25,520 nucleotides of DNA from IMG/VR virus record IMGVR_UViG_3300028837_002239, positions 1 to 25,520 of that record. The stretch is one strand, 5' to 3'. Below are positions 1 to 7,650 of this stretch, in pieces. The position numbers and the translations under genes are program-made. The number at the start of each line of letters is the position of its first letter. Position 1 is the stretch's first letter. The notes under the pieces were generated by a model. That model saw nothing but the letters and a program-made list of their open reading frames with translations. It made no database searches and had not been told where the DNA came from. The DNA comes from a virus.

Positions 1-948
1 ATACGATACACCAACTGTTAGATCTGTATTTATATCATCTGTTTCTCTGAGATACGTTTCTGCTCCATTTGCATTATCCTGATAAGTTATTTTTAATGCC
101 CCGTTATCATTCTCAATCTTATTCGTCCCACACGCAGTCCAACTTTCAATTCCGCTATCAAACGTACCTTTCCCGGGGTCCATAATTTTTCGGCTCATTC
201 CATGATCCCGGATGTAATGGAAATCATCCTGTGTACCCCAATTGGTTTCATCCACGCCTACACCATCCAAATGATAATCATTACCAGAAACGTCATAAAC
301 TTTTGTTCCTACGCCTTCGCAGAGAGGATATTCTACAATATCTCCATGTTCAGAAACTGCTTCATTCCATGTTTTTACAGCACTAAAAACTTTAATGTTC
401 CAAGCGCACCCTGTAAAAGACCAGCTTGTCGCTTGAAATAATCTATCGAAAAGAAAATCCTCATTACTAGAAAGTGTCTTCTCAGATTCAACTAATACAT
501 CGTCTATATAAAGATTTAATGCCGTATCGTTTCTTGTAACTAATACACGATGAAATTCTCCATCGTCTAATATGCCTGTTACTAGCCACGCTACATTCAC
601 ACCACCACTAAAATAAATTAAATATCTATTGGTATGATAATAATATAAAGAAGAATCCTCTTTCACACCAGAAGATACAAACATTGATGACGCTGCATTA
701 GTTATACTCGAAACTTCAAAATATATTGAATGTGTTTTACTAATATTTTTATCGGCAGCAGATGTAGATGCATACGCCGCCGCATCTCCATGAAAGCAAG
801 CAGCATCCACACTAATACCATGATATTGAGCCTGACCGGCGTATACTAGATCGTTGCCTAAACAGTCTAAAGTTGGTATAACGCCTGACGACATATCTGG
901 CGGGACCTCATCATAAGTTACATTCTGATTATACCCATACTTATTCAT
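1..948 (-). CDS. LamG-like phage surface/tail protein, partial (C-terminus beyond window)
   Basis: An uninterrupted minus-strand frame runs from an ATG at 948 to the left edge, 316 codons, with no stop seen. Its ATG overlaps the last codons of the upstream LamG gene, which stops at 941-943, so the two are probably translationally coupled. The protein has the sequence texture of a concanavalin A-like/LamG jelly-roll: around residues 75-180 there are stretches such as KTHSIYFEVSS, WLVTGILDDGEFHRVLVTRN and LNLYIDDVLVES, the last two matching the usual 'W H ... v.ng..l YiDG' strands. It is probably a tail-associated receptor-binding or decoration protein that contacts host glycans; this is inferred from the fold and from its place at the end of the virion operon. 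It looks like a diverged paralogue of its neighbour. The missing C-terminus could hold the actual tip or enzyme domain. Confidence 0.8.
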   Translation of the reverse strand, partial: MNKYGYNQNVTYDEVPPDMSSGVIPTLDCLGNDLVYAGQAQYHGISVDAACFHGDAAAYASTSAADKNISKTHSIYFEVSSITNAASSMFVSSGVKEDSSLYYYHTNRYLIYFSGGVNVAWLVTGILDDGEFHRVLVTRNDTALNLYIDDVLVESEKTLSSNEDFLFDRLFQATSWSFTGCAWNIKVFSAVKTWNEAVSEHGDIVEYPLCEGVGTKVYDVSGNDYHLDGVGVDETNWGTQDDFHYIRDHGMSRKIMDPGKGTFDSGIESWTACGTNKIENDNGALKITYQDNANGAETYLRETDDINTDLTVGVSY

Positions 949-1864
949 GAGACTCTGCATCATCAGCTGTTAAAAGTCTCTTGATAACACGAACATCCCG
1001 AATGCTTGGACCATTCCATATATTTGATACACCAGATCCACCTACAGCATTTCTAGCTCCTATTGTAAACTCCCAAGCAGGGCCCATAATATCCATTGTC
1101 TCACCAGTAATGTCAAGAGTAGAACCTACATGTACACCATCTTCATATAACTTAACTTCCTTACTAGTATTATCTATCTGCAAAATATAATGATGCCACT
1201 CTCCATCGTCCTTACCAGAAGTTCCGTAAATACTACGAGAACCACCAGAAGTATTAATAATAGCCCTTACTTGATTACCACTAGTATTCCATAGTATTTC
1301 ATAACTACCCTCACGCACACCCGCAACGCCCTTTCCAGCAAGACCATGATAAGCAGACACGGAAGTTGCTCTTGTCCATATACTTAAACTAAGATCTCCA
1401 TTATTTACTTCCAATTCATTACTAATCTCAGCATACTGAACATAATTTGTTCCATCACCTTCATAAGCCCTACCTGGAAAAATCTCCCCATCTAATAATT
1501 CTCGGTCCTGCTGACCATGCTTATCAGTGACATACGAATCTCTTGGAACTCCACCAAATAACCAAATGGCGAGTGCATTCTTGATTGTGCCGGATAGGCC
1601 TACCTTCTTACGCCGCCTGAATCCCCCTACACGAACAGATCCGGATGCAAGTTGCACACCGGTAAATTTCGTATGGGCAAATATTCTCTCCCCGGCAGAT
1701 TGAACTCCGGATACATTATGACTGGTTATGGGTGTCGTTATCCCGGCCTCATTAATTGTGGTAAATACTGCATCTTCCAGGATCTCAATAACATTACCCT
1801 CAACGGCAACTAAATCAGTTCCTGTGATTTTCTTTGATCCGTATTTTGCTGTTCTCATATACAT
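941..1864 (-). CDS. LamG-domain tail/adhesin protein
   Basis: 307 aa. Residues 1-130 are a virion-attachment-like region with no recognised domain. Residues about 133-300 look like a LamG/concanavalin A-like lectin domain: YVQYAEISNELEVNNGDLSLSIWTR and DDGEWHHYILQIDN followed by VKLYEDGVHVGS are the typical core strands, with the WHH signature and a 'dG' turn. Such domains in phages sit in tail fibres or appendages and bind surface carbohydrate; the family is known, the role here is inferred. The gene follows the last connector gene and precedes a second LamG protein that overlaps its stop. The start is unusual: on the coding strand a run of eleven G lies 8 nt before the ATG (1862-1864), and the preceding gene ends in five TAA codons plus TGA. 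A second ATG two codons later is an alternative start. Confidence 0.82.
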   Translation of the reverse strand: MYMRTAKYGSKKITGTDLVAVEGNVIEILEDAVFTTINEAGITTPITSHNVSGVQSAGERIFAHTKFTGVQLASGSVRVGGFRRRKKVGLSGTIKNALAIWLFGGVPRDSYVTDKHGQQDRELLDGEIFPGRAYEGDGTNYVQYAEISNELEVNNGDLSLSIWTRATSVSAYHGLAGKGVAGVREGSYEILWNTSGNQVRAIINTSGGSRSIYGTSGKDDGEWHHYILQIDNTSKEVKLYEDGVHVGSTLDITGETMDIMGPAWEFTIGARNAVGGSGVSNIWNGPSIRDVRVIKRLLTADDAESHE

Positions 1865-1873
1865 GCTATTGTC

Positions 1874-1884
1874 ACCCCCCCCCC
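1874..1884 (-). repeat. G11 homopolymer tract before the LamG gene start
   Basis: Eleven consecutive C on the plus strand (G11 on the coding strand), preceded on the coding strand by CCCC, 8 nt upstream of the ATG of the 307-aa LamG gene. Such tracts change length by slipped-strand mispairing. At G11 a nearby upstream ATG (1904-1902 on the minus strand) opens a frame that stops right after the tract. At G10 that frame would read straight into the LamG protein with a 14-residue N-terminal extension. Sequencing error in the homopolymer is possible. Confidence 0.7.
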
Positions 1885-1900
1885 CGGGGTATGTACGTCC

Positions 1901-1918
1901 TCATTATTATTATTATTA
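1901..1918 (-). repeat. Tandem in-frame stop codons (TAA x5, TGA)
   Basis: The 263-aa gene ends TAT-TAA-TAA-TAA-TAA-TAA-TGA on the minus strand, a (TAA)n trinucleotide repeat forming six consecutive in-frame stops. The frame after the stops is, at the present G11 length, the same frame as the downstream LamG gene, so the stop array firmly separates the two proteins. Confidence 0.75.
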
Positions 1919-2707
1919 ATAAGCCATTTTCGAATTATATTCGATAATATCCTTCATCTTCTTCGTATCCAGCTCTGCTAATCTTACCTTGGCTTCATAC
2001 CAGGCTCCATTCATTCCGTACTCATCCAACTGCATGGAAGCATCCGTTTGTACGGTACGTAATCTCCGGTTCCCTGTATCATTAACTTTCAGAGTCCGGG
2101 CAGCTTTTTCTACTACCCACAAAGTTACGGCTTTTAATGCAAACGGCGGAATTATTTTTATTTCATCAATATCCAATGCTGATGTGGCATATCCTTTGAA
2201 CCCAATCCGAATATAATCAAAGTATTGACATGCATCAGATAAGTGTATGATACCTGCATCTGTATTGAAATAGTAGGCACTGGTCGGTGACTGTTGTAAA
2301 GTACTGACCTTGAAGAAAGGATCAGTATAATTATATGGATGGTTATTAGCCGTAAATCCAGTATTGGATAAACTACCATCAACATATTCTCTCCCGCGAG
2401 TCTCAAAATTGCGCTTCCAATAAACATTCTCCTGATACCCAATAGCGTCCGGAGTTCCGGTGTATATCCACATATTCTCAATGTTGAATACCCCCTTCGG
2501 AATAGGAAGTTTTAAATCATCTGGCAGTTCAATATCCCGCGTAGCGTCAATAAACATAGCATCGAAAGACAGTTCATCCAACGCCCGTTTAACAGTTTTT
2601 CGGTACCATCCTGGGGTCAGTTGTTGCATTTTTGGATCACCTACTTCCAGGCAGGCATCTGCAATAACCTCCTTTATACTGATTAGATCTTCGTATGAAA
2701 AAGTCAT
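1916..2707 (-). CDS. Head-tail connector / tail adaptor-type protein (263 aa)
   Basis: 263 aa. The N-terminal helical part (residues 5-50, SYEDLISIKEVIADACLEVGDPKMQQLTPGW... and RALDELSFDA) followed by a beta-rich centre and a helical C-terminus with WVVEKAARTLKVNDTGNRRLR resembles the P22 gp4-like adaptor/ring family of short-tailed phages, which docks under the portal. This is a resemblance of layout and phrasing, not a firm domain match. It is the last of three similar-sized genes (243, 224, 263 aa) between the capsid genes and the LamG proteins, exactly where adaptor, stopper and tail-hub proteins sit in podoviruses. The ATG at 2707 lies 2 nt after the stop of the upstream gene, implying co-translation. 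It ends in an unusual array of six stop codons. Confidence 0.6.
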   Translation of the reverse strand: MTFSYEDLISIKEVIADACLEVGDPKMQQLTPGWYRKTVKRALDELSFDAMFIDATRDIELPDDLKLPIPKGVFNIENMWIYTGTPDAIGYQENVYWKRNFETRGREYVDGSLSNTGFTANNHPYNYTDPFFKVSTLQQSPTSAYYFNTDAGIIHLSDACQYFDYIRIGFKGYATSALDIDEIKIIPPFALKAVTLWVVEKAARTLKVNDTGNRRLRTVQTDASMQLDEYGMNGAWYEAKVRLAELDTKKMKDIIEYNSKMAY

Positions 2708-2709
2708 GA

Positions 2710-3384
2710 TTATATATCTTTTTTAGTGACAACGTTAATAGCTGCATCCTTCCTCATCTCTGTATATTCCTGAGGCAACTTTTTCACAAATAAACCCATG
2801 GCCAGCACTTCAGCTTTCACCTGAGGAATCAATTCCTGAGGTATGTCAAATTCTTGATCAAGATCCAGGTCAGCGTCTGCTGCCTGTATATTAGTATATA
2901 AACCAGCCTCTACTGTTGTGAGATCAATTTGTTCACATCCCAAAAAGTATAACCGGTCATCAGATCGGTAGTAATAAGGATCACTTGGTTTGGGTTTTTC
3001 TTCATCACTCATATACAACCTCCTGGATTCTGCGGGGGTTGTCCTGGTAAATTGCACACTGGTAAAAGTAGGACTATCGGGATCTAGAGCAGCCTCATAG
3101 CTAAGGTACTCAATACCACCATCTTCATCAAAATCATAAATGGACGCGGGCAAAATACAGTAATTTCTACCCGTAGTAGGATCAACAAGGGCACTAATGG
3201 ATGGGAAGGTAGTAAGAAACCGTCCACTGCTACCCTGACTTATATGAAGTTTTCTGAGTCTATCTCCATGCAGTATGACCCAAAAAGCCGCCTGGGCCGG
3301 AGAGACATCGGCATCCGGAAAATTCTCCTTGATCGATCTAAGAACGTCATAAACTACTTGTCTTAATGTTGCGTTTGTGGCCAT
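2710..3384 (-). CDS. Virion connector protein, hypothetical (224 aa)
   Basis: 224 aa, soluble, no signal peptide. It starts MATNATLRQVVYDVLRSIKENFPDADVSPAQAAFWVILHGDRLRKLHI, a helical N-terminus like those of small connector or tail-completion proteins, then a beta-rich middle (residues 60-165) with many D and Y residues. No catalytic motif is visible. The gene is packed between two other structural genes (2 nt gap to each side), so it is almost certainly part of the virion assembly operon. Possible roles are ring/stopper protein or tail adaptor; the sequence alone does not decide. Confidence 0.6.
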   Translation of the reverse strand: MATNATLRQVVYDVLRSIKENFPDADVSPAQAAFWVILHGDRLRKLHISQGSSGRFLTTFPSISALVDPTTGRNYCILPASIYDFDEDGGIEYLSYEAALDPDSPTFTSVQFTRTTPAESRRLYMSDEEKPKPSDPYYYRSDDRLYFLGCEQIDLTTVEAGLYTNIQAADADLDLDQEFDIPQELIPQVKAEVLAMGLFVKKLPQEYTEMRKDAAINVVTKKDI

Positions 3385-3386
3385 GA

Positions 3387-4118
3387 TTACCTAAATAATG
3401 ATACTAATTCTTGAACGTCCTTATCGGATATCTGCCAAGCAGCTTGAGCTTGAGGCCCTCCCTGTATCATAATATATTGATATGCTTTCATCAATACAGG
3501 TTGATATAATACATAAGGAAATTCTACTTCCGATTCTTCGGTTGTTACTATGGCAGGCGTCCGAAGATGAATCACCCCTACCTTTGCAGCTACTGGAGCT
3601 GGCCGTATAACCAAATATTGCGCTGGAGTTCCTTCCGGATCAATGGTATTTATGTGCGTATATGAATACATATTAATATCCGCCGCTACTCCAGTATATC
3701 CTGGCTCGAATGGATCGTCATTTACGCCTCCAGAATCAATAAATGGTATAAATTTTGCCAGCCGGGTTCCGGCCATAACATAATCAGTTGTACCACTTAT
3801 AACTGGAGCCGGATCTACGCCCACTAATCTCCAAAGTCTCTCACCTGTAAATAATGGGTTAGTTAATGCAACTTTTACCGCGTCCACTCCAGGCATAGAA
3901 GTTGGAGTGAATAAAAGTCCATACAGCAGCTCACTGAAAATGGTAGGAGCAAGCACGCCGCGATCGAACGCTTGATCGAACGCGGACATGATATATCTTA
4001 CAGCCGCATTAATAGCCGGCTGATGGTCATTCGCAAAACTATACCTTTCGGAATTTTCGTCATCTAACAAAAAATCCAGATCGGTTTGCAAATCAGATGC
4101 AAGGATCATATTAGTCAC
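3387..4118 (-). CDS. Virion connector protein, hypothetical (243 aa)
   Basis: 243 aa. An N-terminal helical segment (LQTDLDFLLDDENSERYSF, AINAAVRYIMSAFDQAF) is followed by alternating beta segments and a C-terminal helix (LYQPVLMKAYQYIMIQGGPQAQAAWQISDKDVQELVSLFR). The pattern resembles head-completion or ring proteins of short-tailed phages that bind the portal. No enzyme motif is present. The ATG at 4118 overlaps the end of the upstream coiled-coil gene (stop at 4111-4113) by 8 nt and the stop is 2 nt from the next gene, so all three connector candidates are probably made from one transcript at coordinated levels. The function is inferred from position. Confidence 0.6.
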   Translation of the reverse strand: MTNMILASDLQTDLDFLLDDENSERYSFANDHQPAINAAVRYIMSAFDQAFDRGVLAPTIFSELLYGLLFTPTSMPGVDAVKVALTNPLFTGERLWRLVGVDPAPVISGTTDYVMAGTRLAKFIPFIDSGGVNDDPFEPGYTGVAADINMYSYTHINTIDPEGTPAQYLVIRPAPVAAKVGVIHLRTPAIVTTEESEVEFPYVLYQPVLMKAYQYIMIQGGPQAQAAWQISDKDVQELVSLFR

Positions 4119-4929
4119 TTGTTGGTTGGCTCAGCAACCTTCTTCTCTCGATATCAGTCTGCAGCGATTTCGCTTGACCAATATATTCTTCAGCATATAT
4201 TACTGCTAACATCCTTCGTAAGTCCTTAATACCTGTTGATTCAATATTCTTGACACCTTTCTGGTAGCAAGTATTAATAACAGACTCGTCTTTCATGGCT
4301 ATTACCTGGGCAGCAGCCTTTACTCTGAACTCACTATACACCGCGTCAGCTGACATGGTTTGATTCATGCTCTCAAAGAATTCGATCCCGTAAAGGGGAT
4401 GCTCCCTCAGAAACTTAATCTCGCCCTTCAGATGCGTTGTAAAAGTACAGGAGTTAACAATAGTCTCCTCATGGCCTTCCTTACGCCTATCACTAGACGC
4501 ATACTGAAGCTTAATCAATTTGTATGGAGGCATTACCTCCACTCCCTTGTGATTAAGGTATGAGCCGATTACATAATAAACTCGTCTCGATGAAAATGTT
4601 ACACCTTCCTCCTGGTAATCATTTGGCGGAACAGGTTTATACCTGATCTTCTGACCATCCTGGACGGTTTGTGAAAACATCATCTGATCCGAAAGAAGTT
4701 TCAATTGAGCCTTTACAGCTTCAAGTTCCATATCCTTAGAATCAGGTGTTACAGCTACTGGGGCCTCCACTGTAGGAGCCTCAGCCTTCGCTTTCTTCAA
4801 TTCGTCGATCTGCTTTTGCAGGTCTTCGTTTTTCTTTTTCAAATCCAAGGCCTCTTTCCTGGCCTTGATGTCATCCGCTGAAAGCTGGGCTTTCGGTGCG
4901 GGTTTAGCTTGCGCTTTTTGATTCGCCAT
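4111..4929 (-). CDS. Coiled-coil virion-module protein (272 aa)
   Basis: 272 aa. Residues 1-15 are rich in Ala, Lys and Pro; residues 18-50 form a strong Lys/Glu coiled coil (ADDIKARKEALDLKKKNEDL...); a Pro/Val/Ala linker and a second short coil (residues 68-85) follow. The C-terminal half (90-272) is a folded domain with no recognised motif. The gene is the first after the capsid terminator and starts the connector cluster. Its leader carries the motif AACGTGATA 13 nt before the ATG, also found before the scaffold-like gene. Possible roles are capsid-associated or head-tail cargo protein; I cannot identify it further. Confidence 0.6.
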   Translation of the reverse strand: MANQKAQAKPAPKAQLSADDIKARKEALDLKKKNEDLQKQIDELKKAKAEAPTVEAPVAVTPDSKDMELEAVKAQLKLLSDQMMFSQTVQDGQKIRYKPVPPNDYQEEGVTFSSRRVYYVIGSYLNHKGVEVMPPYKLIKLQYASSDRRKEGHEETIVNSCTFTTHLKGEIKFLREHPLYGIEFFESMNQTMSADAVYSEFRVKAAAQVIAMKDESVINTCYQKGVKNIESTGIKDLRRMLAVIYAEEYIGQAKSLQTDIERRRLLSQPTSD

Positions 4930-4954
4930 CTTAATTTTACTTTATCACGTTGTT

Positions 4955-4989
4955 ATAAAAAGAAGTGAAGGGGCGCTATGCCCCATCAC
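4955..4989 (-). terminator. Rho-independent terminator after the major capsid gene
   Basis: On the minus strand, 13 nt after the capsid stop codon, stems GTGA/TCAC and GGGGC/GCCCC (with single-nt mismatches between them, loop ATAGC) are followed by TTCTTTTT. This is a classical intrinsic terminator and would cap most capsid transcripts while letting some read through to the connector genes. Confidence 0.8.
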
Positions 4990-5001
4990 CTATATCAATC
5001 C

Positions 5002-6354
5002 TTATTGAGGATTATGAGCAGTGTACAGATCACCTACAATACCAGTGGTATCCATGTAGAAAGATGAGAGCGGGTTGTTGAACTTCATGCTCAGCATACC
5101 TTGAACCCACCATTCTGTGTAATCTTGAATAGAACCATACTGTCCCTTAGGAGCAGTTTGTCCCAGTTCAATGGACTGGTAACCGGTCATACATACTGGA
5201 TGTATAGTCTCGGTATCCAGAACAAAGATACGATGTTGCCATGTAACCGGGAAGCACGAAACTTCTTTGAACAATTCTGTAGATACAGGAACGAAGTTCA
5301 TATCTCCGATCTTGTAGATACTCAGGTTCAGGTCACCAATACGATCATCCGGACGATAACGCAGACCGGTTTCTTTCCAGGCCTTAGACAATTCATACAG
5401 AAGCGCGTTCTGTGCAAAAATGAATCTTACTCCACCTTCAGATTTGTAATCGGTTTCAAAAGCCAGAGCTTCAAAGGATTCCTGTAAGGTAGCCTTGGTT
5501 ACTCCAGAAGCAGAAGCAGATCCAGCAGCAACCATGGCCGGGAAAATTCCCTGCATAGTCATTGCCTTATAAGGAGCAGAACCATCAGTACCAGGTACTG
5601 TGATATTTACTTCGCCTCTCATACCATTCCACAATGAAATGAACATATCTTGAAGTAACAGATCCATCTGTTCTTTCTTGTCCAACTGGAAGTAATTGGT
5701 ATTGGCAAGGTTAGCAAATTTCTGCATTTCCTTACGACTCCAACGCTTATCACGATGCATTAACTGGATGTAATTGTATCTCTCAATTTTGGACATCCTA
5801 TCGTAATGAGTCAGAAAGTTCTGACCATCAGCGATAACTGAAGTCTGGATAGCAAAATAATCATCTTCTGCAACAGCAGGAAGGTTAGGAGCACCATTAA
5901 ACTTCTGAACGGTAATTGTTTCTGTGCCGGTATTAACGACTTTAACAATACCTTTTGAGTTGTCAGGATAAACAATAACCTTATTGATGGTCACATTAGC
6001 GGTTCCGCCTGTAGTCAAGACAATGTCTTGAGTGGCACCACCAGCTACACCAGCAGAAGCCTTAAGAGCTACACGCCCAAAAGTTTTCTCCAGGTAAGTG
6101 AATACATCATTAGCTTCATATTGAACGGGCTTGTCCATAAGCAACCGCAGAGCGGAATACTTCTTGGGTACCGCGTCAAAGATCTCGCGAGCAATCGCTC
6201 TGCGAATCAGAATAGTCTCGTCATAACTAAATTCCGTGGCATATTCTGAACCTATTGGTTGTAGATTCCATGGAGCCGGCGCATGAACCGCTGAGGGTTG
6301 TACCGGTGATGGGGTTGCTACATAGGAATTTGGATTGTTGAAAGGATCAGCCAT
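5002..6354 (-). CDS. Major capsid protein (HK97-fold)
   Basis: 450 aa, the expected size. N-terminal residues 1-40 are Pro/Ala-rich and disordered. The body has HK97-type phrasing: an N-arm helix region (ETILIRRAIAREIFDAVPKKYSALRLLMDKPV), a likely inserted beta domain around residues 85-165 (TGGTANVTINKVIVYPDNSKG... and TETITVQKFNG), a long spine-helix region (YNYIQLMHRDKRWSRKEMQKFANLAN), and the A-domain pattern FIFAQNALLYELSKAWKE plus IYKIGDMNFVPVSTELF. It forms the icosahedral shell. It lies directly after a scaffold-like gene and before a strong terminator, typical for the most highly expressed virion gene. Identification is by context and fold phrasing; no experimental signature is visible. 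Confidence 0.85.
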   Translation of the reverse strand: MADPFNNPNSYVATPSPVQPSAVHAPAPWNLQPIGSEYATEFSYDETILIRRAIAREIFDAVPKKYSALRLLMDKPVQYEANDVFTYLEKTFGRVALKASAGVAGGATQDIVLTTGGTANVTINKVIVYPDNSKGIVKVVNTGTETITVQKFNGAPNLPAVAEDDYFAIQTSVIADGQNFLTHYDRMSKIERYNYIQLMHRDKRWSRKEMQKFANLANTNYFQLDKKEQMDLLLQDMFISLWNGMRGEVNITVPGTDGSAPYKAMTMQGIFPAMVAAGSASASGVTKATLQESFEALAFETDYKSEGGVRFIFAQNALLYELSKAWKETGLRYRPDDRIGDLNLSIYKIGDMNFVPVSTELFKEVSCFPVTWQHRIFVLDTETIHPVCMTGYQSIELGQTAPKGQYGSIQDYTEWWVQGMLSMKFNNPLSSFYMDTTGIVGDLYTAHNPQ

Positions 6355-6392
6355 TTTCTTAAATATTATAAAAAATTAAACACTCATATTAA

Positions 6393-7565
6393 TTAACCAC
6401 TCACGTGCATAAAACTCGTTTCCTTCTTAACTGTTTCAGATATTACATTTTCATCTGCACCACCTGATCCTCCAGCCGGCATCGGCCTCTTATCACTATG
6501 TTCAAGGATTTCTTCTCGGGCTTGGGATACTCCCTGGTTTTGATATCGTGCAACAATGTCCGCAATGGTATGCTGCTGCGCCAGGATAGCCTCCTTACCG
6601 TATTCTTGCATTGCAATACGCTCTGCCGCCTCGGGCTTGTAAGTATAACCGTCTCCATTAAACAATGTGTTCTGCAAATCCGCCGTCATAATGTCTCGTA
6701 TCCGCTTAATCTCGGCCTCACCCATACCAGGGTTGTTGGTCCTCAGCAGCTTGATAGAGTTTTCTACAGATTGGTCGAAGTTTTGCTGCGCCAATTCTGT
6801 GGAACGTTTGGTTTGCTGAATCTGTGCATTGTAAGATGCTTGATCAGTTTCATACTTGGTCTTAGCCAAATCTTTCAAAGCATTGTATTGCCCTTCGTCC
6901 ATCTCCTTAAATTCATCCTGGGTCCTCTTTGTATCACTGTAATGATTAATCATATCATTAATTTGATAATTGGAGAACGACCTGGAAAAATCTAAGGCGC
7001 CACGATTAGCGATGTTCTGGATTAATTGTGTATAATCCTGACCTTTAATCGCGGAGTCTAAGATTAACGATACCTCATTAGGCAACGATTTCAAAGTACG
7101 TTCGTAATTTTCAATTTGTTTTTGGAGCCCTGTTAAATGCTCAAGTTCCGTCTTCAATTTGGCGTGTTCTTTTATAACGCCCTGAAGATCATTAACTTCC
7201 TTAAGTTCAAGGTTATTAACCTTGGCAAAAGTTTGAACATCCTCAAAAGATTGAAGGGTTACTTCTCCCTTTTCATCCTCCTTAACTCCAAATGTCTTCT
7301 GTCCAAAAGGCGTCTTAACCGTAATTGGCTCCACCTTCTTGTCTGGCTTGGCTGCCTCAGCAGCTGCTGCCTGTTGTGCAGCCTGATCTCCTCCTCTAGG
7401 CTGTACTTTCTTTGGCTCAGCAGCCGCTGCTGCTGAAGCTGTTTTTTCTGGAGTTGCTACTGGAGCTACTCCTTTTCCGGCGATTTTACCCAACTTATCG
7501 CTTGATATTAAACCGCCTGCGGCTTCTAATGCGTCCCCGCCGCTAGGTGTTTTCTCGTCTGCCAT
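6393..7565 (-). CDS. Scaffold-like capsid assembly protein
   Basis: 390 aa. The N-terminal 90 residues are low-complexity Ala/Lys/Gly/Pro (AAAAAEPKKV, AAQQAAAAEAAK). Residues about 95-330 are mostly helical with long charged segments (LKTELEHLTGLQKQIENYERTLKSL and others), and the last 50 residues are Gly/basic, all usual for internal scaffolding proteins that template the procapsid and then leave. No protease motif is seen. It lies immediately upstream of the capsid gene (38-nt gap) and downstream of the portal, the normal place for a scaffold. A full Bacteroidota-type promoter precedes it (7613-7644), so scaffold and capsid can be transcribed apart from the terminase/portal genes. Confidence 0.7.
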   Translation of the reverse strand: MADEKTPSGGDALEAAGGLISSDKLGKIAGKGVAPVATPEKTASAAAAAEPKKVQPRGGDQAAQQAAAAEAAKPDKKVEPITVKTPFGQKTFGVKEDEKGEVTLQSFEDVQTFAKVNNLELKEVNDLQGVIKEHAKLKTELEHLTGLQKQIENYERTLKSLPNEVSLILDSAIKGQDYTQLIQNIANRGALDFSRSFSNYQINDMINHYSDTKRTQDEFKEMDEGQYNALKDLAKTKYETDQASYNAQIQQTKRSTELAQQNFDQSVENSIKLLRTNNPGMGEAEIKRIRDIMTADLQNTLFNGDGYTYKPEAAERIAMQEYGKEAILAQQHTIADIVARYQNQGVSQAREEILEHSDKRPMPAGGSGGADENVISETVKKETSFMHVSG

Positions 7566-7579
7566 CTCAATTAAATTTA

Positions 7580-7588
7580 TATCACGTT
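7580..7588 (-). promoter_or_regulatory. AACGTGATA leader motif, copy before scaffold gene
   Basis: The nonamer AACGTGATA lies 14 nt before the scaffold start. The same nonamer occurs 13 nt before the coiled-coil gene start (4943-4951, minus) and directly before the ATG at 15352 (plus). The first two leaders are also alike in their A/T-rich flanks and both end GATGGC. A shared translation or regulatory element is possible. Confidence 0.4.
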
Positions 7589-7612
7589 ATTTTTATTTAG
7601 ACTAATTCCAAA

Positions 7613-7644
7613 CAAATGTACATATACTTTTAGAACCTACCAAA
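7613..7644 (-). promoter_or_regulatory. Bacteroidota-type promoter for scaffold and capsid genes
   Basis: On the minus strand TTTG (7644-7641) and TACATTTG (7620-7613, matching TAnnTTTG) are separated by 20 nt. The predicted start of transcription is near 7609, giving a leader of about 44 nt before the ATG at 7565. Confidence 0.75.
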
Positions 7645-7650
7645 AAAATA

